Positions 6,296 through 12,372 of a stretch of 12,372 nt of DNA are shown here, in pieces. The position numbers and the translations under genes were made by a program. The notes below the pieces were generated by a model. It made no database searches and was not told where the DNA came from. It saw only the letters and a program-made list of their open reading frames with translations. The stretch comes from Gammaproteobacteria bacterium (GTDB lineage Bacteria > Pseudomonadota > Gammaproteobacteria > CAISUE01). Location of the stretch: contig CANCKG010000005.1 in assembly GCA_947378515.1 (NCBI GenBank), positions 1-12,372 of the forward strand, given 5' to 3'. Every line of letters starts with the position of its first letter. The stretch's first letter is position 1.

Positions 6296-7402
6296 TCATA
6301 ATAATACCGGCATAATCACATACAAACTAACACCTTGTGCGGGCATTACCGATTCCAACAAGATACTATTGTCGTTTTCACCTAAGACCATACGAACATC
6401 ACCTAACGGCAGTGAATTTAGCACATCCAGAAGATAGGTGACATTAAACCCTAACGATAAAGGCGCCCCCACGTAGCGAATCTCTAAACGCTCTTCAGCT
6501 TCTTCATGTTCAGGATTACTTGCTTCTAACACCAGCGCATCTTCTAACCATTTAATCGTCACCCCACGAAATTTTTCACTGGATAAAATCGCCACGCGAC
6601 TCAACGCTTGTTTAAAATCATCACGATTCAATGTCACTAAGCGATTACTAGGCTTAGGTAATACTTTGTGATAATCCGGATAACGGCCATCGATTAGCTT
6701 CGAGGTAAGCGTAAATGTTGCCGACTCAACACGTACATGATGCTGTCCCAAAGTCACTTTCACGACATCATCGGTGTTTTCTAATAACCGAAGTAATTCA
6801 TTGACACCTTTACGCGGTAAAATTACTTGTTTAAAATCAGTTACTTGTGGCAAAGGCATGGTACACATCGCCATTCGATGACCATCGGTAGCAACTGTGC
6901 GCAGTTGCTGCTCACTTAATTCCAATAACATACCATTTAGGTAATAGCGTACATCTTGAGAGGCAATTGCAAAATGTGTTTGCTCAAGTAAATAACGCAA
7001 TTCTCTCTGATTCACCTCAAAAGCATGGGCACTGGGACTTTCTTCAAAAAAAGGAAAGTCGATCGCCGACAATGTCTGCAAGACAAAGCGACTTCGACCC
7101 GCTTTCACCACGACCCGGCTATCTTCCAAAACAAACTGCAATAAGGATTGCTCAGGTACACTACGGCAAATATCAAATAATTTTCTCGCTGGAATCGTTA
7201 TTTGACCAGGCTCCGCCGGTTGAACAAGGTCAACGCGACCAATCATTTCAACTTCTAGATCGGTGCCCAACAGCGATAATTGTTGATTATTCACCGTCAC
7301 TAAAATATTTGCTAATATAGCCATCGTCTGACGTTTTTCTACCACCCCAACCACTGCCTGCAAAGGCTTTAGTAATAATTCTCGTTGAATCGTAAATTTC
7401 AT
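6296..7402 (-). CDS. dnaN: DNA polymerase III beta subunit (sliding clamp)
   Basis: Ring-forming processivity clamp that tethers DNA polymerase III and many repair proteins to DNA. At 368 residues it matches E. coli DnaN (366). Three clamp folds occupy about 1-120, 128-245 and 246-368. Recognisable stretches are M-K-F-T-I-Q-R near the start, T-D-L-E-V-E-M (about 47-53), T-I-P-A-R-K-L-F-D-I (about 69-78), V-A-T-D-G-H-R-M-A (about 169-177), L-I-D-G-R-Y-P-D-Y (about 236-244), the Y-L-L-D-V-L region (about 323-328), and the C-terminal Y-V-I-M-P-V-L-L that lines the partner-binding pocket (E. coli: V-M-P-M-R-L). The ATG at 7402 lacks a strong ribosome binding site. recF follows after one base. dnaA, the normal upstream neighbour, is replaced by a divergent operon, so dnaN needs its own promoter in 7403-7579. 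Confidence 0.97.
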   Translation of the reverse strand: MKFTIQRELLLKPLQAVVGVVEKRQTMAILANILVTVNNQQLSLLGTDLEVEMIGRVDLVQPAEPGQITIPARKLFDICRSVPEQSLLQFVLEDSRVVVKAGRSRFVLQTLSAIDFPFFEESPSAHAFEVNQRELRYLLEQTHFAIASQDVRYYLNGMLLELSEQQLRTVATDGHRMAMCTMPLPQVTDFKQVILPRKGVNELLRLLENTDDVVKVTLGQHHVRVESATFTLTSKLIDGRYPDYHKVLPKPSNRLVTLNRDDFKQALSRVAILSSEKFRGVTIKWLEDALVLEASNPEHEEAEERLEIRYVGAPLSLGFNVTYLLDVLNSLPLGDVRMVLGENDNSILLESVMPAQGVSLYVIMPVLL

Positions 7403-7579
7403 AATAAAATCAATTAGTTAATGGCTGAGATAAAAGTCTGTTAAAATAGCTACTTTATACTAACAGGCAACGCAACAGTAACGACACTAAAACGCTCAAG
7501 TCATGCTATCCTTATAGCATAGAGAAGCCAGTCTATACACCCTTCATTGTAACAAAACTTAACGCTAGAAAACGTAGCC
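7403..7579. promoter_or_regulatory. Divergent intergenic region between dnaN-recF and the dxs-recN operon
   Basis: This gap must hold outward promoters for both operons. On the minus strand TATAAA (7454-7459) is the best -10 candidate for dnaN, with only a poor -35 (TTACTG, 16-bp spacing) and a leader near 50 nt. For the plus-strand operon I find no convincing hexamer pair. A 7-bp inverted repeat lies in the middle (7503-7520). DnaA boxes are not apparent: the nearest match, CTATACACC near 7533, has two mismatches to TTATNCACA. No gene or RNA is seen here. Confidence 0.4.
7503..7520. repeat. Inverted repeat ATGCTAT-N4-ATAGCAT
   Basis: ATGCTAT (7503-7509) and ATAGCAT (7514-7520) are exact inverted copies separated by CCTT. 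No T-run follows on either side, and the position is upstream of both divergent operons, so an operator for a dimeric regulator is more likely than a terminator. The regulator is unknown. Confidence 0.45.
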
Positions 7580-7858
7580 ATGCATTTTACAATTAATGTT
7601 CACACGATCCTTGGTTTAATCGGCGTCGCCATCACGCTGGTTGCTTATGGCTTGCTACAAACCACGAAACTCAGCGCCACCAGTAAAATATACAACGCTT
7701 TAAATATTATCGGTTCACTGCTCATCCTTTATTCCTTATGTTTCGATTGGAATGTATCGGCTTTTGTCATGGAAAGTGTTTGGCTCATCTTTAGTCTTTA
7801 TGGTTTATGCCGCACCACCCAATCACACTCTCACAAATCATCCCCCGTATCGAGTTAA
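7580..7858 (+). CDS. Small membrane protein, CBU_0592-like family
   Basis: A 92-residue protein with three hydrophobic segments at about 8-27, 37-54 and 61-80 and a short hydrophilic tail rich in Ser and His. Segment order and motifs (L-x-A-Y-G-L-L-Q near 21-27, Y-N-A-L-N-I-I-G-S-L-L near 38-48, the F-D-W-N turn near 55-58, and F-V-M-E-S-V-W-L-I-F-S-L-Y-G near 62-75) match, from memory, the CBU_0592 family of uncharacterised inner-membrane proteins. The start is the only sensible ATG; no strong ribosome binding site precedes it. It is first in an operon, ending 3 bp before dxs, so its translation probably drives dxs. Its function is not known, and its placement with dxs does not establish an isoprenoid role. 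Confidence 0.75.
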   Translation: MHFTINVHTILGLIGVAITLVAYGLLQTTKLSATSKIYNALNIIGSLLILYSLCFDWNVSAFVMESVWLIFSLYGLCRTTQSHSHKSSPVSS

Positions 7859-7861
7859 TTC

Positions 7862-9712
7862 ATGTCTTTACTAAATACAATTACCAGCCCTGTTGATTTA
7901 AAAAGTTTAAGCGATAACCAATTAGCCGACTTGTGTAGCGAATTACGCACCTTTATCATTCAAGAATTAAATATCTCCGGCGGTCATTTTGGTGCCAATT
8001 TAGGTACTGTCGAATTAACAGTAGCACTGCACGCAGTCTTTGATAGCCCTGAAGATCATCTGGTGTGGGACGTCGGCCACCAAGCTTATTCCCATAAAGT
8101 ATTAACCGGTCGACGCAACCAATTGCACACGATTCGCCAAAAAAATGGCTTATCGGGTTTCCCTAAACGTTCAGAAAGCCCACACGATGCTTTTGGCGTC
8201 GCTCACTCCAGCACCTCAATTAGCGCAGCGCTTGGCATGAGCTGTGCGGCTAAATTGCAAGCTTCAAACCGACATTGCATTGCGATCATTGGCGATGGCG
8301 CCTTAACCGCCGGCATGGCTTATGAAGCTTTAAATCACGCCGGTGATTTGAAAGCCGATATGCTGGTCATTTTAAATGATAACGATATGTCGATTTCGCA
8401 TAATGTCGGGGCGATGTCAAAATATTTAACGCGATTATTATCGAGTAAGTTTTATACTGGCATTAAAAATAGTAGTAAAAAAGTATTAAAAATCATTCCA
8501 CCGATGCTAGAACTGGCTAAACGCACCGAAGAACACATGAAAGGCATGGTTGCCCCAGGTACGCTGTTTGAAGAATTAGGTTTTAATTATCTTGGCCCCA
8601 TTGATGGTCATGATTTACCAACGCTACTGGCCACTTTACGCAATATTAAACGTATGTCAGGCCCACAATTTTTGCATGTAGTGACCACCAAAGGTAAAGG
8701 TTTTGCACCGGCAGAAGCCGATCCTATTAAATATCACTTCGTTAATCCGGGTTATTTACAAGCTTTGGAAGCCAACGCCCCCTTAAGCAAACCCATACCC
8801 TTAACGTATTCACAAATTTTCGGTGCCTGGCTATGTTTTATGGCCGCACGCGATCCGTTATTAGTGGCCATTACTCCGGCAATGCGTGAAGGCTCTGGGA
8901 TGGTCGAATACTCGCAACAATTTCCAGAGCGTTATTTTGATGTTGCTATTGCCGAACAACACGCTCTCACCCTCGCAGCTGGTATGGCATGTGATGGTTT
9001 AAAGCCAGTCGTGGCGATTTATTCGACTTTTTTACAACGCGCTTATGATCAATTAATCCACGATATCTGCTTGCAAGATTTACCGATATTATTAGCTCTG
9101 GATCGCGCAGGGCTGGTGGGTGCCGATGGTGCTACCCATGCTGGCAGTTTTGATTTAAGTTTTTTACGCTGCATTCCTAATATCGTGATCATGGCGCCAT
9201 CTGATGAAAATGAATGCTGGCATTTATTAAATACCGGCTTTGCTCACAAAGGTCCCGTGGCTATTCGATATCCACGTGGTAGCGGCATTGGCGCAACTAT
9301 AGACAGAGACTTCTGCATTTACCCACTCGGCAAATCAAATATAAAACACACTGGCACGAAAATTGCCATTCTTGCATTTGGCTCGATGGTAGCGCCAGCT
9401 CTCGCTGCCGGCAGCGAATTAAATGCCACGGTCGTCGATATGCGCTTTATCAAACCCCTGGATACAGTCCTGATCGATACTTTACTAGACGATCACCCTT
9501 ACTTTGTCACGGTGGAAGAAAATGCGGTGATGGGTGGCGCTGGCAGTGCCGTCAATGAATATTTAGCAGCCATTGGCGCATGTAAAAAAATGCTTAACTT
9601 AGGCTTAAGCGATCAATTTGTCGATCATGCAACCCCAGCTCAACAACTAAGTGACGAAGGCTTAGATAAAGCAGGGATACTTGAACGCATTAGAGCCTTT
9701 ATTTTATGCTAA
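7862..9712 (+). CDS. dxs: 1-deoxy-D-xylulose-5-phosphate synthase
   Basis: Thiamine-diphosphate enzyme that condenses pyruvate and glyceraldehyde-3-phosphate, the first step of the MEP route to isoprenoids; DXP also feeds thiamine and pyridoxal synthesis. At 616 residues it is close to E. coli Dxs (620). It shows W-D-V-G-H-Q-A-Y (69-76), [11 protein letters not shown] (111-121), the cofactor motif from G-D-G (144-146) to N-D-N (172-174), G-P-I-D-G-H-D, I-A-E-Q-H-A near 365 carrying the catalytic Glu, [15 protein letters not shown], and R-Y-P-R-G. The ATG comes 3 bp after the previous stop and has no ribosome binding site, so it likely relies on re-initiation. Its end overlaps recN by 7 bp. 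The frequent partner ispA is absent. Confidence 0.97.
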   Translation: MSLLNTITSPVDLKSLSDNQLADLCSELRTFIIQELNISGGHFGANLGTVELTVALHAVFDSPEDHLVWDVGHQAYSHKVLTGRRNQLHTIRQKNGLSGFPKRSESPHDAFGVAHSSTSISAALGMSCAAKLQASNRHCIAIIGDGALTAGMAYEALNHAGDLKADMLVILNDNDMSISHNVGAMSKYLTRLLSSKFYTGIKNSSKKVLKIIPPMLELAKRTEEHMKGMVAPGTLFEELGFNYLGPIDGHDLPTLLATLRNIKRMSGPQFLHVVTTKGKGFAPAEADPIKYHFVNPGYLQALEANAPLSKPIPLTYSQIFGAWLCFMAARDPLLVAITPAMREGSGMVEYSQQFPERYFDVAIAEQHALTLAAGMACDGLKPVVAIYSTFLQRAYDQLIHDICLQDLPILLALDRAGLVGADGATHAGSFDLSFLRCIPNIVIMAPSDENECWHLLNTGFAHKGPVAIRYPRGSGIGATIDRDFCIYPLGKSNIKHTGTKIAILAFGSMVAPALAAGSELNATVVDMRFIKPLDTVLIDTLLDDHPYFVTVEENAVMGGAGSAVNEYLAAIGACKKMLNLGLSDQFVDHATPAQQLSDEGLDKAGILERIRAFILC

Positions 9713-11376
9713 GTGAATTACACATCCGTCACTTTGCTTTAATAGATCAGCACACTATTCATTTTTTGCCCGGCATGACCGTGTTAACCGGTGAAACGGG
9801 TGCAGGTAAATCGATTATCATCGATGCGCTATCTTTAGCCTTGGGTGAACGATCTAACTCTACCTGCATTCGTAGCGGCTATGATCGCTGCGAAATCACC
9901 GCGCGCTTTGAGTTAAGCCACACAGCGGCCGCCCAAATTTGGCTAAATGAACACGATTTAAATGATAACCATGACTGTGTCTTGCGTCGCATTGTCAGCA
10001 GTGACGGTAAATCACGTGCTTACATCAATGGTCAAGCCGTCACATTGCAGCAATTACGCACACTCGGCGAATACTTAGTCGATATTCATGGTCAGCACGA
10101 ACACCAATCTTTATTAAAACGCAGTACCCAACGGGATTTAATCGATCAATACGGCGCTCATCAAGCCTTACTCGGCGAATTAAAAACCTGCTACCTCGCA
10201 TGGAACAACTGCAAACGAAAACTCCAGCAGTTACACAGTGCGCAGACCCAACAAGATCGCGCCGAATTCATTCAATTTCAATTGCATGAATGGCAAGCAT
10301 TGGCGCTCGAACCTCATGCGATCGAAGCCTTGGAACAAGAACATAAAGGCTTAGCCAATAGCGGTGATACCCTCGCCAAAGTACAAGCGGCTTTAAACTT
10401 ACTGAGCGGCGAAGAAATCTCTTCGCTCAGTCAAACATTGCACCAGGCACGCACTGCTTTACAAAGCATCAAAGACACACACCCAACGTTAAGCAATGCC
10501 TTTAGTTTACTCGACAGTGCCAGCATTCAATTAGAGGAAGCCGCCAGTGATTTACAACATTATTTAGCTGCTGCCGAACTTAATCCAGAGCGACTGGTTG
10601 AAGTAGAAGCTTTATTACAAGTGATTTACCAATTAGCCCGCAAACACCGAGTCAAACCCATTGAACTGTATGATTTTTTTGAAAAGTTGCAAGCCGAATT
10701 GACTCAATTGAGTGTCAATGCCGAAACTTTAAGCGAACTCGAACAGCAATTAGCCGACCAAGCGCACGCCTATAGCTTAATCGCCAAACAACTCAGTTTA
10801 GCGCGAGCAGCAACAGGTGCAAAACTGGGTATTGCGATCAGCGAAAAAATGCAGTATTTAGGCATGGCCGGTGGCCGTTTTTACATTCATTTAGACACAC
10901 CAGCATCAAGTGAACCCAACGCTACCGGTAATGAGCAGATTGACTTTATGGTCAGTGCTAATCCCGGTCAAGCCTTACAAATCTTAAGTAAAGTTGCCTC
11001 AGGTGGTGAATTATCTCGAATCAGCTTAGCCATTCAAGTGATTTTAGCCGGAATCAGCACCACACCTACCTTAGTCTTTGATGAAGTGGATGTCGGCATC
11101 GGCGGACCTACTGCCGCCATTGTCGGCCAATTATTACGGACCTTAAGCGACAGCGTGCAAGTCTTATGTGTCACGCATTTACCACAAGTCGCTGCTTGTG
11201 GCACTCAACATTACCAAATCATCAAAAACACCACGCTTGATCAAACTACGACCGCTATTTACTCATTGCAAACAACAGAGCGTGAACAAGAAATCGCCCG
11301 TATGCTAGGCGGCTTAACAGTAACGGAACAGAGTCTTGCCCATGCACGGGAATTATTGGGGCAGGGTGGAAGATAA
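9706..11376 (+). CDS. recN: DNA repair protein RecN
   Basis: SMC-like ATPase that acts early at DNA double-strand breaks, promoting RecA-dependent repair. The 556 residues match E. coli RecN (553). Visible are Walker A G-E-T-G-A-G-K-S (29-36), Y-I-N-G-Q near 106-110, D-I-H-G-Q-H-E-H-Q (126-134), a Leu/Gln/Ala-rich helical middle (about 150-370) consistent with the family's short antiparallel coiled coil, the ABC signature A-S-G-G-E-L-S-R (431-438), Walker [13 protein letters not shown] (about 454-465), and T-H-L-P-Q-V-A near 489-495. Its ATG lies inside the last dxs codons (ATGCTAA overlap), implying coupled translation. No LexA box is seen immediately upstream, so SOS control at this spot is not supported, unlike E. 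coli recN. Confidence 0.97.
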   Translation: MLSELHIRHFALIDQHTIHFLPGMTVLTGETGAGKSIIIDALSLALGERSNSTCIRSGYDRCEITARFELSHTAAAQIWLNEHDLNDNHDCVLRRIVSSDGKSRAYINGQAVTLQQLRTLGEYLVDIHGQHEHQSLLKRSTQRDLIDQYGAHQALLGELKTCYLAWNNCKRKLQQLHSAQTQQDRAEFIQFQLHEWQALALEPHAIEALEQEHKGLANSGDTLAKVQAALNLLSGEEISSLSQTLHQARTALQSIKDTHPTLSNAFSLLDSASIQLEEAASDLQHYLAAAELNPERLVEVEALLQVIYQLARKHRVKPIELYDFFEKLQAELTQLSVNAETLSELEQQLADQAHAYSLIAKQLSLARAATGAKLGIAISEKMQYLGMAGGRFYIHLDTPASSEPNATGNEQIDFMVSANPGQALQILSKVASGGELSRISLAIQVILAGISTTPTLVFDEVDVGIGGPTAAIVGQLLRTLSDSVQVLCVTHLPQVAACGTQHYQIIKNTTLDQTTTAIYSLQTTEREQEIARMLGGLTVTEQSLAHARELLGQGGR

Positions 11377-11386
11377 GCGAAGTTAT

Positions 11387-12372
11387 TCAACTCAAACGTT
11401 TAATGGTTAAATAACAACGCTTTTCAATTAAATTCACAATATTTTCTAACCAACTAGCCTCACTAATATCTTTTAAACATTGGTTATAAAGTAATTGAGC
11501 AGCAACTGGTAACACCTTCGCTAAGTGGACAATACGTGCTTTCACCTGACTCGGCATTAATTCCGCTTCAGTGGCAAAACGTTCCCAATGCCTTATTTGT
11601 ACTTCACTAAACCTATATTTACCGCCAAGCTTCATCGCCATTTTTTCACTAAGCCTAGGATAAACCATGGTCGATAAGACATCGTAAAGCGGCGCTAAGA
11701 TCACCCTGCCAGGAGAATATAATAATGAAAAGTTCTTTGCGTGGGCATCATTGTTGCCGATTAACGCATTAAATATTACAAAGTCCACTAAATGCAATAA
11801 ATGTGCAGCACTGGGGCGAGTAGCACTACGTAATAAACTAAAACATTGAGCCAGCGAAGGCCCACCTTCGTTTTGATATTTATATTCGGGTGGAACGGCC
11901 AATGCTTGACAAAAATCTTCTTGATGTAAGCGTTGTAAGTGACCATCTTGATCTAAAAATCGATCATAACGCTCAACCAATAAAAAAGAACGGCCATTAA
12001 CTTGTTGAATAGTCGTATTCGCTACATGAAATTTCAAGGTGCGCGCCAACGTCATGCAAAAATATTCATTTAAAACACTATGATCAACTGCAGCAATGGC
12101 AGGTTTTAGAATATGAGTACTGGGAGTACCATTGAGTGGCAAACCAATATCACTACCTCGCACGATAACAGGCAATTTATCTTGCGCACCCGCTAATGAC
12201 AAACGCAAACCTTCGCTTCCCGCCAACATAGGTCGTAGTGGTAACTCATTCAATAAATTGACTAACTCTGCATCATTTAACCACTGAATAGTGCGATCAT
12301 TATTTACTGGATACTTGCCTGGTTCAAAAAAACGAATTGCACCGGCGCACTCGCCGCCAATACTCGCTAACA
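11387..12372 (-). CDS. hipA-like: HipA-type serine/threonine kinase, C-terminal 327 residues
   Basis: Kinase of the HipA family, usually the toxin of a HipBA toxin-antitoxin pair that phosphorylates a translation factor such as a tRNA synthetase. The frame stays open to the window edge, so the gene starts beyond it; the upstream codons read L-A-S-I-G-G-E-C-A-G-A, typical of the HipA N-terminal/kinase junction. A TTG at 12253 is therefore internal. Numbered from the first visible residue: S-L-A-G-A-Q-D-K-L-P (58-67, Gly-rich ATP loop), T-H-I-L-K (85-89, ATP lysine), V-E-R-Y-D-R (132-137), H-Q-E-D-F-C-Q (149-155), G-N-N-D-A-H-A-K-N-F (205-214, catalytic D208 and N213), and L-Y-D-V-L (228-232, metal-binding D230). 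All key kinase residues are present, so this part looks active. It converges on recN with 10 bp between stop codons. A hipB antitoxin, if present, lies outside the window. Confidence 0.93.
   Translation of the reverse strand, partial: LASIGGECAGAIRFFEPGKYPVNNDRTIQWLNDAELVNLLNELPLRPMLAGSEGLRLSLAGAQDKLPVIVRGSDIGLPLNGTPSTHILKPAIAAVDHSVLNEYFCMTLARTLKFHVANTTIQQVNGRSFLLVERYDRFLDQDGHLQRLHQEDFCQALAVPPEYKYQNEGGPSLAQCFSLLRSATRPSAAHLLHLVDFVIFNALIGNNDAHAKNFSLLYSPGRVILAPLYDVLSTMVYPRLSEKMAMKLGGKYRFSEVQIRHWERFATEAELMPSQVKARIVHLAKVLPVAAQLLYNQCLKDISEASWLENIVNLIEKRCYLTIKRLS

Noticed and set aside
6967..7320. 117-codon plus-strand frame inside dnaN.
   Set aside because: It lies antisense within a clearly conserved clamp gene, has no recognisable domain and no ribosome binding site; a chance frame.
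7403..7579. Replication origin next to dnaN.
   Set aside because: No cluster of DnaA boxes and no AT-rich unwinding repeat series; only one poor match to a DnaA box, and dnaA itself is absent.
12241..12253. TTG at 12253 as the start of the HipA-like gene.
   Set aside because: The same frame stays open for 39 more codons to the window edge and encodes conserved HipA sequence (I-G-G-E-C-A-G-A), so the true start is outside the window.

Overview
The window looks like chromosomal DNA from a moderately AT-rich gammaproteobacterium. The housekeeping proteins (GlmS, DnaN, RecF, Dxs, RecN) have the lengths and motifs of that class. The heme A/heme O synthase pair implies aerobic respiration with an aa3-type oxidase. 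A small membrane protein resembling the Coxiella CBU_0592 family hints at Legionellales or relatives, but this placement is an inference. No rRNA, tRNA, insertion sequence, phage gene or CRISPR array was seen.

Layout, left to right. Positions 1-1328 (minus strand) carry heme A synthase (COX15/CtaA) and the first 105 codons of heme O synthase (CyoE/CtaB), overlapping by 4 bp. A 128-bp divergent promoter region leads to glmS (1457-3271, plus). Then comes a two-gene plus-strand cassette, 3343-5054, coding for two proteins with signal peptides: an acetolactate decarboxylase and an SMP-30-type lactonase-like beta-propeller. It converges on recF and dnaN (5227-7402, minus). A second divergent region (7403-7579) leads to a tightly packed plus-strand operon: the CBU_0592-like membrane protein, dxs and recN (7580-11376). 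A HipA-type kinase gene on the minus strand converges on recN and runs off the right edge.

The unusual part lies around dnaN-recF. These genes normally sit in dnaA-dnaN-recF-gyrB, but here dnaA is not upstream and gyrB is not downstream. Two 16-bp sites match the ParB-binding parS consensus with at most one mismatch. One follows the glmS stop codon (3275-3290). The other is embedded in the last codons of recF (5237-5252), so RecF ends in M-F-H-V-E-Q-L-G. They flank the secreted-enzyme cassette and suggest an origin-proximal, rearranged locus. Ten bases from the recF site lies a perfect 36-bp palindrome (5192-5227), preceded by a region that could fold as a pseudoknot (5080-5141). No DnaA-box cluster was found, so the origin itself is probably elsewhere.

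The genes fall into separate jobs: heme maturation for the oxidase, amino-sugar supply for the cell wall (GlmS), the replication clamp and gap repair (DnaN, RecF), isoprenoid precursors (Dxs), double-strand-break repair (RecN), and probable kinase-mediated growth control (HipA-like). I see no clear new multi-gene system. The best leads are the parS pair with the adjacent palindrome and the exported decarboxylase/lactonase pair.
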